Shown: positions 11,013 through 22,775 of the stretch, piece by piece
How the letters are laid out: each line of letters starts with the position of its first letter
Numbering within the stretch: position 1 is the stretch's first letter
NCBI GenBank assembly: GCA_013115135.1
Contig: JABANP010000205.1
Location: 22,727 to 86,726 of the forward strand
DNA: 64,000 bases
DNA from: Perkinsus olseni
Lineage: Eukaryota; Perkinsozoa; Perkinsida; Perkinsidae
Direction: 5' to 3'
Notes under the pieces: generated by a model
The model's input: only the letters and a program-made list of their open reading frames with translations
What the model was told of the DNA's origin: nothing
The model's database searches: none
Translations under genes and position numbers: made by a program

Positions 11013-11900
11013 ACAACTTTTTCTGTTCTTCAACGCCATCGTAATGCAATCACACCTTGTCATGTGGTCGTCTCGACGTCACAACATCACTACGAGTCCA
11101 GCGTCGCAGGAAAGTCAATGAGTTTTCAACAAAGTGAAGGAACCATCAACCATGCCTCAGGTGTTGGACTACTGCTAAACACGCGTATCCTGTTACAGGA
11201 ATCCTGTGGCGCCGCTATTCAAAGGTTCTCTTCACTTTACATCGTGCGACTAAATCATCGTCATGACGCTGTTAAGCGTAGTGTGGTGGACCTTCACTGT
11301 TGTCTCGTTCCTGTCATCGGAGCCACAGTAAAAGTGTCACCTCCTGGCGGGTCATCGAGGATGGGAACAGCATTTTAGTGAATCCATATGACGGACTACC
11401 CGAATAATGAGCAAAACGCTCAGACATCAAAAAACTTGTGGAAGAAATCGTTCCGTGAACGCTTACTGTGGCGCATGCGTACTCACCTGACGACAATAAC
11501 TCGACGGTATAATATCATCACAGAGCGTGAAGTGACTAGGGTCCGTGTTCATCGTTGCGCAAGGGGAAACAAAAACTACAACATTCCTTTAGCTTCGTCC
11601 ACGACCTCCTCAGAGATAAACAACGAACACGAATGACGATGATGATGGAGCGATTGAGCCGTCAAATTCCCAACTTGGACAAAACACTACCGGAGGTGGG
11701 TCAAGAGCAGAACCGTCGCTGTTTGACATACAAGAACGCGTGGCGTGGGGGTTGGTGAATTGTCCAAGCTGCCACTAGAGGAGGATTAATCAACAAGAAA
11801 GTTGGAATAGACTTGCAGCGAGAGAGAATCTTCGGTGCATCACATGAAGTCCCATGGACTCTAGGGCGAGAGTAATACGCAAGAATTGGAGGACAAAGCC
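11013..11900. other. Intergenic spacer, no gene supported
   Basis: About 890 bp between the SepSecS start and the GH30-2 stop. Open frames on the plus strand here are partly antisense to SepSecS exon 1. It presumably contains the SepSecS promoter. No repeat seen. Confidence 0.5.
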
Positions 11901-14900
11901 TCAAAATTTATCAGTCGTGAGAACCACAGTAGTCACACTTCGTTGTTCGACATCTTTCAGCGCAATGGTCGAGTAGCGTCCACCGCCGAGGTCTAGTTCG
12001 ATAAGTAGCTCAGCAACGGTCGCGTTACTCTCATGGCGATCATCACATAGGACCTGAACCCAGAACAGTGGAGAGAAGCGCTCCTGGAACATTCCTACCA
12101 CAATGACGATTTCAGTTCTCGACGGGTTTATCGCTGCCATTGCCTCAATCCCAGCTGGGAATGTACCATCAGCTTGCTGGCCTGGGCTGATGACGTTGAG
12201 TGACGTCAAGACGGAGTAACCCGGTTTGAAATATTTAGTTATTTGCCCAAACGTATAATAAGGCGTGTTCAACTGAATACGATGGGATGGTGAGGCCTCT
12301 GGTGAGCATGACACCAATGGATGCGCAACACAACGCTAGACTAGATTGACTCACCCTTATTGTGCCGTTGTCAAGGATTGTTACGAGGTCTCTATCCTGA
12401 ACAGGCGAAATATCCAAGAAAACTACCCATCACCATGGTCGACCGGATCCACATGAAACACTTTCACGAGCAAACCAAGGCAATCGATCGCGGTGAGAAA
12501 CTCCATCGTACACAAACCCGACGACTCACCCCAGCCATGCTCCAATCCATGAACACAGTGGACCCTCCATGAACAAAGTCAACTATCGTGCCGTGAACAT
12601 AATGCATCGCTCGATCCCAGTCTGTGATGTACTCCAGCTGTACTGATGGATCCGAGTTGGCTGAGAAGTTTGTCATCACCACTGTCTGCATAACGCAATT
12701 GAACTGTGCCTCCACTATCGTCATTATACTAGCGTCTCATTATCAACTATTGTCCTCGTCTCACTATCAACTATTGTCCTCGTCTCATTATCAACTATTG
12801 TCCTCGTCTCATTATCAACTATTGTCCTCGTCTCATTATCAACTATTGTCCTCGTCTCATTATCAACTATTGTCCTCGTCTCATTATCAACTATTGTCCT
12901 CGTCTCATTGTTGCCTCCAATTCTTTCAACTACTCGGCACAATCAACCGGTTTTACCTCGCTCACTACCAGCCCATGCCAACTATGCTCCGTACTACTAC
13001 CACTACGAGATAGTGAATATCGCATACAGGATCGAAAGGTTAACTCACTCGCTTCGGTGCTGATGAGAAGATACTGGTCGAGATACTTTTCCTTATAGTC
13101 CTTCAACGCCGCGTACTGGTCGAATGTATACCAGTGGACTGCGGCGCCGTCCACAAACCTGACAGAGGGCCTCGGCGCCCATCGTTAATGCACCGCCGCT
13201 CTGAGACTACTCAGCAGCAACTTCATCCTCGAGGATCAGCTTCGCCACGTCTCGGGAGGAAGGTTTTAACATCATCATTGAAGAACAGTTTGGTGCTTCT
13301 ATTAGCTGCCTTCATAGCGGGGCCGAGGTGATCCCGAATGAAGGCAAGTTGGGCCTCGGGCTCAAAGACACAAGTCGCCCAGCTTTTCGTAAAGTAGTTC
13401 CTGGAGGAGAATGCTTCTCCTGGCCTCGAAGGACAGTCGCCCTACTGCGGCTCATTCTGCTGCGTGATGGCCCATATTGGCACTCCAAGCCTCTCGTAAG
13501 CCTCGACCTGAGTGGAGCTGAAGAAGGTAGCCAATGATCGCTACCTACCCATGTAACAAGATACTTAGCCCACACCTTGTGGTATCTTAGATCCCTCTTG
13601 AGGCATGGATTCGGACTGCCATTCATACTGTGGTCGCCGAGTTTCATCCACGACGGCGGTGACCAAGCACTGCCTAGCACAGACAGCAACTCGTCACAGG
13701 TTGGCTGGCCCACCACACCCAACCTTACCAAGTATCTTAACGTCCTTCTTCTTTTTGAGTATCTCCTCTAACATCTCCATCTTCCCGTTCTCCCTATCAC
13801 CAGTGAGGTTATAATCAAAGTGCTCGAGCTCGAAATCATCGGGAACTTCCGCAAAGACATAACCATCAACCGTCGCATGTATCGGCACCCGTAACATGTT
13901 GTAATCAAGACCGGCAGGATCGAAGTATCTGGTAGGCGTACGTCTCATTGGCTCGGATACCAGACGGACCCCGTTAGGGTAGGGGAGAACACCCAAAGCC
14001 TACCAGATCAGGTACCCAGGCTAGCGTAAGGGACAGCCATACGAGGAATCATGGAATGGGAGAGTCAATTGTGAGTCATGCCCTCACAAAGCCTCTCCAT
14101 TGACGGTGGGCGTCAACAAGCAGCAAGACGTCATCGAAGTGTGGTCTACTACTACTCACACTCAGTACCACCGTCCCCATTCCTCAGAGAGCGCTACTTA
14201 CACATCAGCAACTTTCTTTATATTTTCTCCTCGCACATTCAGATACGAGAACACTTGCTCCGGTATCGCCCCTCCGAAACCAATGATCGGCCATGGGTTC
14301 ACTGAATCTGCCCAGACGTCTGCACTGTCTACGAAACACAATCGAGCTGTGCTCATACTAGCTTCGCGTCACAACTACTCCACTTTCTATCTGTCCTATC
14401 TCGTTCACTATGAGCCCAATCAAGTTATGTTGTGTTCTACAACTACACCTACTTCAACGAGACAGTGTACGTCAAATTCTCTAATCCTCACGAAAGTCGA
14501 CAGCCGCTCAGCACTGTAGCACTCAGCTCAGCTCACACCGTTCCGCTGTAGAGCGGTGGAAGCTGAAGGCTTCAAATATGGTCAGATCGAACAAGCGTAC
14601 CCGTCGCCAACGTGACTTGTGGGCTCCTCGCACGTCCTGCGGATACTTCAACATCGACATTTGCCCATCTCTTCCCACTAGCTGCTGTGGTGACTCTGAG
14701 GACCTCAGAGTGAGGTTGGAATCATAACAAAGGATACCGGACTTAGTTAGGCAGCGACATTTGTTCTCATCAAGATGGATGGTATCAACCGATCCCCAAC
14801 GGTAGTCCGAACAACAGGAGGACTACAAGTTCCCTGCAACTCTTCGCTCTTCCGGGAATTTCTCGGTAGGAAACACTGCTCAGAGAGGAACGACCGTGGT

Positions 14901-15201
14901 TCCTCCCCCGTCTTTGCTATAATGCTGAACGCCTCCCATACTCAGTACCATCAGGCTTAGAACTCGCGGCATGAGGATAAGTCCCCACTCAGTTGCTATT
15001 CCCAATCGCGGCTCCACCCGATAAGGAGCCCGCAGCTTCTACTATCTCCATCCTAGCCCAAACTCACCCTTTCGCAGTGATACTAGGGGACCCCGGCCTT
15101 CCATCTTCCCCGTCCTCCCCATCCTTCCCGTGACCACAGCCAGTGAAGACTAGAAGGCCCCAACGACCGAGGAGAACGATGTAGACCAGCAACCCGGTCA
15201 T
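11901..15201 (-). CDS. GH30 glucosylceramidase-like, paralogue 2, with a +1 frameshift
   Basis: Same family and exon order as the gene at 5437. Start ATG at 15199-15201 (MTGLLVYIVLLGRWGLLVF signal peptide, then a GKDGEDGEDGRPG stretch). Recognisable exons include GLDYNMLRVPIHATVDGY, MKLGDHSMNGSPNPC, ITQQNEPQ, VDGAAVHWYTFDQY, TDWDRAMHYVHGTIVDF, DISPVQDRDLVTILDNG and NTPYYTFGQITKYF, ending TVVLTTDKF with TGA at 11901. The intron after the nucleophile exon is about 390 nt because it carries a 24-bp minisatellite. In the exon after NEP, the stretch near 13252-13254 has one extra base compared with both paralogues (ACGTCTCGGGAGG against ACATCTGGAAGG). This shifts FLPDVAKLI out of frame. It may be a recent pseudogene, or the base may be an assembly error. 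Confidence 0.75.
12733..12909. repeat. 24-bp minisatellite, seven copies plus a partial
   Basis: The unit starts CGTCTCATTATCAACTATTG and recurs at 12733, 12757, 12781, 12805, 12829, 12853 and 12877, with a partial at 12901. Copies differ at one or two positions only. It lies inside the GH30-2 intron between the nucleophile exon and the TDWDRAMHY exon. Because 24 is a multiple of three the array is open in one frame (minus-strand NETRTIVD octapeptide), but it is not in a coding exon. Confidence 0.92.
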
Positions 15202-15799
15202 TGGACGATTAAAATTGATACACCTTGGATCGAAACAAAGAGGTGACATCGATACATGAATCAACAGAGTGTCCGACTATGTCAAGCGAATTCAGCAGAG
15301 TACGGTAGCAAGGCTGAGGCTGGCGTCATGTACGCGTTTACCGGAGACACCAGCACACAATCCCTGCTCTTAAGCTTGATGTTTGGCTAGCTGTTCAACT
15401 TGGCTTTTTTTCTTGTATTGAAATTGCTGAATAACTATCTATCGTTGTGTTGACTATGGCTCCTAAGACCAAGGCCAATCAGTCACCCATCCAGGAGGGG
15501 GAAGTTAGAACACAACTCAGCACTGAAGGTGATGCGCAGGAGAGCCGAAGCTCCATTCGTGTAGTAAATAAAATCGATGAGGACAAAAAAATATAACACC
15601 GAGAGCCGGTAGTTACCGCTGTACCTCCCGAGCCAGTAGTCCCAGCTTGAATGTGCCATGCTGATGGCCAACCATGGGTACCATGCCGATGCTCTCAAGA
15701 CAAAGTTCGACAAAAAGACACTCAAACATGCAAGTGCCAAGCGATAAGCGACATAAAGTCTCAGCTCCAAAAAGGTCAAGTGTAGCATTACGGTTTGAG
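15202..15799. other. Spacer between GH30-2 and GH30-3
   Basis: About 600 bp. A minus-strand open frame (15483-15803) is rich in hydrophobic residues but overlaps the GH30-3 stop, lacks an ATG start and shows no homology to neighbours. I treat it as 3' flank rather than a gene. Confidence 0.45.
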
Positions 15800-18700
15800 T
15801 CAAAACTTCCCTGTGACGACGACTGTAGATACGCTACGGTTTTCCACGTCATCAAGGGTCACGGTGACGTGCTGGCCGTTTCCCAGCTGAACGTCAATTT
15901 CGAAAGTCGAGTCCGTTGCCTCGCTCTCTTCATCTCTCACAACCTAACATAGCCTAAGATGAGCTCAAATCCAGCAGCTTCGAGAATCGGAGAGATTAGG
16001 CCCACCCAGTATCCTCACAAGAATAACAACTTCAGTCCTCTCAGGATTGATGGTGGCCATTGCCTCCAATCCCGCTGGGTGTACACCATCAGGAGCTTTT
16101 CCGGGATTCGGTACTTCCACCGAGGAGAGAACGTAGGAGCCTTTTTTCATATACCGAGTAACTTGGCCGAAAGTGTAGTAGGTTTCTCGTGCCTGGTCGA
16201 ACACGCCATCTTAGCGTCTAACGCGCACCTCTGTACTCACTCCGAAAGTTCCGTTATCCAGAACATACACATTTTCATTGCCACCAGCACCCTGAAGGAA
16301 GAGGTCTATAAAATCCGCTGCTTCAAGTTCGGATCACATTACCCCGAGCATGCTGTAGTCGACGAAGGCTCTCGAGCCGCCATGCACGAAGTCCACAATC
16401 ACACTGTGAGGGAATCTAAGGGCACGTTCCCAAGGCGTGTTGAAGTCGGGCTCGATGGTCGTAGCTGACCAGACCGAGAGTAAACAAAGGAGCGGTACTA
16501 TTGCCATTTACCAGCCTCAGTAGTCATCAACGAGTACTTGCTCAGATACTTTTCCTTGTACTCTTGTAAGGCCTGGTACTGGTCATGCAAGTACCAGTGT
16601 ATCCCAGCACCATGGACGTACCTGAGGAGCATACTACAAGGAGCGGTTCTAAACACGATGGTGGGGTGGGTGATAGAAAGATTTCACAGAGCGAGCATTG
16701 GTGGCAGTGGGCTGGCTCGGAGGCACGGGATCTCCTGCAGACTTAATATGGCCGAAACAATGGTAGAAGCCAAGCAGCAGTAGTACGGCCGGTAGTGGTG
16801 CAAGTATATAACAGTGGGAATCAGTAGTACTTTATGCAGTCCGGTTAGTAAAAAGTTCGAAGACTATCGGCTAGGTTTTGCTATTGTGGTTGGAGGCATC
16901 CCGAAGAACACTCTTCCCAATGGTGTCCACGGCGATAGCTCATTCGACGTGTATAGCAAAAAGTGAGCTGAGAAACTTTCCCGTTAGAATCTACATTCCC
17001 CTCCGTAAATTGGAGCGACGCATATCGCCGCTATCATCCTCTCGGGATTATCCCCAAGGATTCTTAGCCGTACTGGCGTCTCAAATTTACGGAGAGGCAT
17101 TAATGTGGGCGGAAAATTTCCTCAGCGAAGAATTTTCCCTTAATCACGTTGAATGACCAATCGCCGTTGACACCACCGGAAAGACCAATGAATTCGCTAC
17201 CGGTCGATGTCCACTAAGGCGCCGTGGGCCATAACTGCACCGACACAATTGTCCCCGTACAATTCTCCCGCTGCACGACGACTCAGTAATTTTTTTTAAG
17301 ATTTAGAGAACAGAAAGCCGCCTCACTCCCAACAAGCTAGAAGAGCGGCAGGCCATACCCAGCTGCAACCTCGTCTTCGAGGATCAGCTTCGCCACATCT
17401 GGGAGGAAGTTCTTGTCGTCGTCATTGAAGAACAGTTTGGTGCTTTTATTAGCGGCCTTCATAGCGGGGCCGAGGTGATCCCGAATGAAGGCAAGTTGGG
17501 CCTCGGGCTCGAAGACACAAGTCGCCCAGTTCTGTGTGAAGTAGTTCCTGCAGGAGAATGCTCCTCCTGGACTCAAAGGACCGAAGTCGCCCTACTGCGG
17601 CTCATTCTGCTGCGTGATGGCCCATATTGGCACTCCAAGCCTCTCGTATGCGTCGACCTGAGTGGAGCTGAACAGGGTAGCCAATGATCGCTACCTACCC
17701 ATGTAACAAGATACTTAGCCCACACCTCGTGGTATCTTGGATCCCTCTTGAGGCATGGATTCGGACTGCCATTCATACTGTGATTGCCGAGTTTCATCCA
17801 CGACGGCGGCGACCATGCACTGCCTGAGACAGAAGCGCTCTCATAACGAGTACTGCCTCCCAGCTATACCTCACCTATTATCGTGAGATCCGGCACCATT
17901 TCCTGAACTTTCTTAACGGTCTGGAACTTGTAATTCTCGCGATCTCCCGTGACATTATAATCGAAGTGCTCTAAATTGAAGTCGCCCGGCACATCAGCGA
18001 ACGTATAATCATCAAAAGTCGTATGAATACAAAGCCGCAGGAAATTGTATCTGGCTCCGTCATCACCGAAGTACCTGCGGATGAGTAATCATGAAAGACG
18101 ATGCGTCATTCACATTGCTCTAGAGTAAGTCTTCGATAAGTCTTCGAGACAAAGCAGCGGAGCTTGCGCAACGTACAAAGTGTATTTCGGTTAGCCCAAC
18201 TGTCAACTACCCAACTTTAAGAAAACGTGCTGAATCACTTGAACGCCGACGATTAGCAATATGAATGCGACGTCGACCCAACGCTTCAAGCGCTTACACT
18301 GTCGCGTCCACCCAGTCACACACGGATGCCTACTGTCTCCATAGCGAGATATAGCCTAGCGACGATCCCCAATGTCATTATTCTTCTTCTAAGCAACAGT
18401 CATCTTTCCCTTTATCATTGTGCCCTGTGCGCTCGTGTGTTGTTACACTCTGCAGGGACAGCGACAATACGTAAATGTAAATCTCATCGCTTTTCTGTGA
18501 TAGAGTCCAATCGAATGCTCCTGCACTTACATGTCAAAAAAGGGTTGCCGCTGCTCCTCACTAAGACTCAAGTTTCCCATAGTCCACCCGGGCATTTCAG
18601 GGACGCTACCACCGAAGCCTATAATCGGCCAATCGTCCACTGCATCTGTGAACACAAAACTGTCGACACCTTCGTAACAGCTGAGCCACTCACCGGTTTT

Positions 18701-18996
18701 AACCTTCACCTTAGGCGAGCCAGCCGCCCCTCCCGAGACGCGCGCTGCCATTGGAGACCATTTCTTTCCGGTCGGCGTGGTAGTGAACCTGAGACATTTC
18801 TCACCAGGTGACAGAACCGTCAAGTGGCGATGGCTTCAACTCACCCTTGAGCTCGCATGTCACCGGGCGAGGAGGTGGGATTTTCTGGTGCCTTAGTAGT
18901 GTTCTTCGAAGAGCTACTGCATCCCGAGAGAAGCAGTAATAGGCAGACGCTAGTCAGGGCAGCTGCAAGGTGAACGATGACAGATCGCAGCGTCAT
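15800..18996 (-). CDS. GH30 glucosylceramidase-like, paralogue 3 (divergent)
   Basis: ATG at 18994-18996 gives MTLRSVIVHLAAALTSVCLL, a signal peptide with LSGC, then a Ser/Thr/Pro linker. Later exons: DDWPIIGFGGSVPEM, ARYNFLRLCIHTTFDDY, MKLGNHSMNGSPNPC, ITQQNEP, NYFTQNWATCVFEPEAQ, YVHGAGIHWYLHDQY, nucleophile motif MTTEAG, IVDFVHGGSRAFVDYSM, NVYVLDNGTFG, ETYYTFGQVTRYMKKGSY, ending STVVVTGKF with TGA at 15800. Most exons differ clearly from paralogues 1 and 2, but the block 17340-17800 (WMKLGDH to LEDEVAAG) is almost identical to them, which points to gene conversion. The intron after LEDEVAAG is about 720 nt, much longer than in the paralogues, and holds an inverted-repeat element. Confidence 0.82.
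16970..17128. mobile_element. Short inverted-repeat element (MITE-like) in a GH30-3 intron
   Basis: The left arm ends CCTCCGTAAATT and the right arm begins AATTTACGGAG. Matching continues imperfectly outward for about 45 bp (GCTGAGAAACTTTCCCG against the complement of GGAAAATTTCCTCAGC). Small and non-coding. It helps explain why this intron is long. Exact ends and target duplication are not resolved. Confidence 0.5.
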
Positions 18997-20236
18997 AGAT
19001 ACTATAAAATCACCAAGATGCTCTGTAAGGTTCGAGAAAGTCCGGCAACTGTGCTGATCTCGGGCCAACCGGTCTACAGCGAACAACTAGCGCCAATTCC
19101 AGACACTAAATTTATCATCATCAGGGGTCAAGCTAAGATTCTCTTTTTGCACGCGTGCGCAAAGGAGCCAGTATACCTTAGACAAGCAGAGGTGAGGTCC
19201 AGCCCGTTCAGTGAAGTCCCATCATCACGCACATCACTACCGGCCTTCTCGTTCTACAAAGCGCGTTAGCGACAAACACAGGTTGCGAGAATCCCTCACC
19301 TGGCCGCTGAGACCACCTCTGAACGGAGAGAGCATTATCCGGTCTCGAGCCACCACCACAAACACTAAGGCCTCGACACTCGGCGATCCAAGGCTGATAA
19401 ATCTACTCGGGCGCAGAATGCCATCAAAAGGAGTTCGACTCGTACCGTGAGCGTGACCGCACACCGGGTGATCTGACGATTTCAATTTGGAAATTTCAAA
19501 TAAGTAACCAGCCCGCCTCTCAAGCCGCACGCGTGCGCATGGACCAACCAGTGACGCCGAATGAGACCCGAACGCGTACACGAGACTTCGGATACCTACA
19601 CTGTTGTATTCTTCTTACTCGTACGTGTAACACAAGGCCAAAGGGAGCTTGTGAGATGGATCTTATGAAAGAGCTATTGCCCAGACTACTCTGCACGCAT
19701 AAACATAGACGGAGCGTGACACTACACTCTGAATTACAATTTTACACTGACGTTGCTAGAATGTTGTATTAATGACGCCTGGAATTTCGAACCAGACTGT
19801 TGTAGCCTTCTCACTCATACGTGGAACACCGGGACCTTGTGAGAACGATCTTATGAGAGCCGATGCCCAGACCACGATGCCTGCATAAACACAGAAGGAG
19901 CGTAACACAGATTCCACCCTGTATCATTTTGAGGCTGGTCAAAGGTCCCTTGACTAAAGTTGGACAGAATCTCATAATTCCACTGTCCATATCCCTCTGG
20001 CGTTCCCACTTATTAGAGAATCTTTATTATGATTATCCGGTACCTTCACTTCGCCACGCCGACCTCTCTGACGCATACCATTCAGCACATTCCCGGCGGG
20101 CAGCTTCATCCGTGCCAAAGCAACGGGAAGCTCGACACCTGACTACTACCAGACTCCACTAAAAACTCAACCTCAACATTGCCGCATGAAAACTGATAGA
20201 ACCGGTAGAGAACAAGAAGGACTTCAATCGACTTGC
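18997..20236. other. Intergenic region with a duplicated dispersed repeat
   Basis: No gene supported between the GH30-3 start and the methyltransferase stop. The only structure seen is the repeat pair listed at 19590-19920. Confidence 0.5.
19590..19920. repeat. Dispersed repeat, two diverged local copies
   Basis: Two related segments (about 19590-19730 and 19795-19915) share TGTTGTA...CTCxTACGTG...CTTGTGAGA...GATCTTATGA...GGAGCGTAACAC. The same sequence in the opposite orientation is at 47035-47130 and 56690-56785, where it reads AAGATCCATCTCACAAGC. So this is a repeat family present in at least four places in the window. No terminal repeats defined. Confidence 0.6.
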
Positions 20237-21748
20237 TCAAAGTCTGAAAACCGCAGTAGTATCATGGGTCAACGGCGCGAACATCTCCGGTTCTTTCGCC
20301 ACAAAGTTCTTAACGTAAATTGGCTCACCGAATCGGTGACTACACAACTTTAGAAAATCATTCGTATGGAAGGTCCATGGTCCCCAAAGATTCGCCTCGT
20401 AGCCGTTGGGATTGATGCCCTCACTGAAAATAAAGTACTTAGGCTGCAACCGACGGATTTTATCAAAAAACTCGTCGTAGTCCGCCGGCGGGACGTGATT
20501 AAGGCATTGCTTGCAGAGGACGATGTCGAGCGCTGGGTTACCAGGGAAGGACGTAGTCGTAACCCTCGACGAGTTGGACCTACGAGAAAAAGGCAGGGAA
20601 TGGTACTCGTCGCCGAGCTGCAACGTCAACAACGGTGAAGCAACAGCAATAGAGATGGGACGTCGCTCTTTCGTGAAGTAGCCCTCAGCATCAATTTCGG
20701 AGTCAATTTTTTACACGTAAAATGTGCAAAAAGCGGGAGTGGTTTTGAAATTAATTTCACTGAAGTTTCAGAACTCCTCTATTGAGCACCACCTTTGTGT
20801 CACCACCGGTAAGCAAGCGTTGAGGAATTGCAAGAATTCAAGATCGTGTCTCTAGTCGCGTCATTGTAACCTCTGCCGACGCTATCTGAGATAGCCTATC
20901 TCAAGGATCTCAGCCAAATCAAATGAGTCGAAAAAAGCAACACCATGAAACCCTTAGGCTCTCGACATTCTCCCGTCACGGAAGTCCCGTACCCATGATG
21001 TAACAAAAATAAATATCACGGAACTCTCAGTTTAAACCAATCGTCTCAAATTCAACCGCAATCAAGACTGTCGAATGACCATCGTTGAAAGTCTAGGATA
21101 AACTGTCTATCAGAAGGTATCTTCCTCCACTTTTTTCTCCTGATTCAAGCTATGAATGACCAGCTGCAATTTTTCTGCGTCAAAGAGTAGCATATCTTTC
21201 ACATGCGGTAACGTGTACTGTAGGAGAGCAGCAGAGTCCTACATGAAAATCGTGATTTGCCTTGGCGATGGCGACGCTCTTCTCGTTTAGATCAACGCCG
21301 TACAGGAAATCCGAGTTAGCTCCTTCCAGTCTGAGAACGTCGAGGATACTTCCCAGTGCCGCAACCGATCTCGAGTATCTTGACACAGCGAGCAAGACGG
21401 GAGTCAACCTTCCTCATCGAACGCAAGGATAACCGCAGGATACTCCGCTGAGGAACCGTACACGGAAGAAACTACGCCAAACAAGCTCACCTTTGCTTCT
21501 TTCAGTGCCTTCCCACCCAGGTCCCTCAAAGCCTCCTCGATCGCCGGCATGATAACGTCTCTCACAGGCAACCCCATCATCTCCATGTGCTCGGCATCAG
21601 CATCTAATCACGGGAAATATCAGCAGGGGGAAGTAGCAGGCGATGCATCACCCTTGGCAAAGACGGCGGAGTGCTCAGCATAATCATCTCCAAACTCATT
21701 GGTCCACGATGCAGCTTTACCCTGACAATCCGCCCTGCTATCTGCCAT
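20237..21748 (-). CDS. SAM-dependent class I methyltransferase, frame-disrupted
   Basis: ATG at 21746-21748 opens MADSRADCQGKAASW, then exons with MGLPVRDVIMPAIEEAL and the SAM-binding motif I VKILEIGCGTG. Directly after motif I the reading frame must shift by one base (near 21348-21352) to continue SILDVLRLEGANSDFLYGVD, the expected next strand and acidic loop. A downstream exon carries motif IV DIVLCKQCLNHVPPADY and the C-terminal sheet (KYFIFSEGINPNGYE), with its stop at 20237. About 450 bp between 20.7 and 21.15 kb is unresolved. A possible alternative end at 21.1 kb reads HVKDMLLFDAEKLQLVIHS. Substrate unknown. Either a recent pseudogene or a sequence error in motif I. Confidence 0.6.
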
Positions 21749-22197
21749 TCTGAGAGGAACTAATACAACTGACAGAGAGCATCGATGCATAATCGACCTG
21801 AAAAACCCTCAACAACAGCAGCCTCGCAGCAAGTGTAACTCCAATCACCACGCTGTATGGAGGTTACGATCAGGTGAATGTATGGTATTATCAATCAGAG
21901 CAAAATGATCCGATCGGATCATCGTGCGTCCGTAGGTGTGAGACCATGCGACGGAGTTCTACTAGAACTAGCAGCGCCACACAACGACGACGCTAGGCTC
22001 GGCAACGCTAGCTCTTCAATGGTGTCACCGAAGCTCATCTGGATTCCCCCGTGCCAACGCCGCTGGTCGCCACTATCTCTAAGACAGGAAACCTCACCAC
22101 CGTACGATTGATGAAAGACTAACACAACACATCATTCTCCACCATTCCGAATTGTGCCAGAGTCGACCTAAGATACGCTCATGCATTGGCATGTGGA
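21749..22197. other. Intergenic spacer, no gene seen
   Basis: About 450 bp between the methyltransferase start and the stop of the next minus-strand gene. Short frames only. Confidence 0.45.
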
Positions 22198-22775
22198 TCA
22201 TCCCTTCACCCCGAAGGAGAACAACGCTCCGCCTTGCACAACCGAGCTAGCTGCTGCTTCGCTCCGCTCAAACTCCGCCAAATACGGCTCCAGCACAGCA
22301 GCATCACCAACACCCTCCCGCAATGACTCGCCAATATTTCCAGTGAGCGAAACGCGTATCTTTCCATGGCTCACGTCCGAGCCGTCCAACGAAGCCTCTC
22401 GCGACAGCTGCTCCTTCCACTGCGGAGAACTCTCCGTCCATCCAACCGAACCATCATCACGCAGTCCGCCACCCCAAGAGTTCACACTGCCTCCCACAGA
22501 AGCAGCATCGGCCCGTTGAGGTAGCCCGGGCGTAGCGAAACCCGCGGCGCTGATGCTGCTCTCAGGGGTCGTATCTTCAACCTTCATGCCAGCTCGCCCT
22601 CTATCCAGTACTTCGACAGACTCCTCGTTCTCCTCACTTCGTTGTGGCTTTTTTCGAGGCTTTCGAGTTTCCGACCCCGCGACGTCCGAGCCCACCACAT
22701 ACGATGAAGAGGCCCTACTATCGCTCGCCCTTTCCGATGCCTCATACGCTGAGTCCAGCAGCTGCGACGGGCGCT
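22198..22775 (-). CDS. C-terminal exon of an unrecognised protein
   Basis: A 190-codon open stretch follows an acceptor (TTGATCAG) at 22776 and ends with a stop at 22198. It encodes a Ser/Glu/Gly-rich, probably disordered tail with a basic patch RKPRKKPQR and a C-terminal helix LEPYLAEFERSEAA. Upstream exons probably lie between 22.86 and 23.70 kb on the same strand, where frames such as KERIRALSDRRSEAHEEV are open. I could not join them with confidence. No family recognised. Confidence 0.4.

Noticed and set aside
10860..11378. 172-codon plus-strand open frame
   Set aside because: Partly antisense to SepSecS exon 1, with no independent support.
12733..12909. CRISPR-like array
   Set aside because: Units are directly adjacent without unique spacers and the genome is eukaryotic.
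12724..12942. Octapeptide-repeat protein (NETRTIVD) on the minus strand
   Set aside because: It is the 24-bp minisatellite inside an intron; its openness follows from the unit length being a multiple of three.
21180..21260. 25-nt ultrashort intron in the methyltransferase (GTAGGACTCT to TACAG)
   Set aside because: It would give a plausible continuation, but the gene is frame-disrupted and the other introns here are above 40 nt, so support is too weak.
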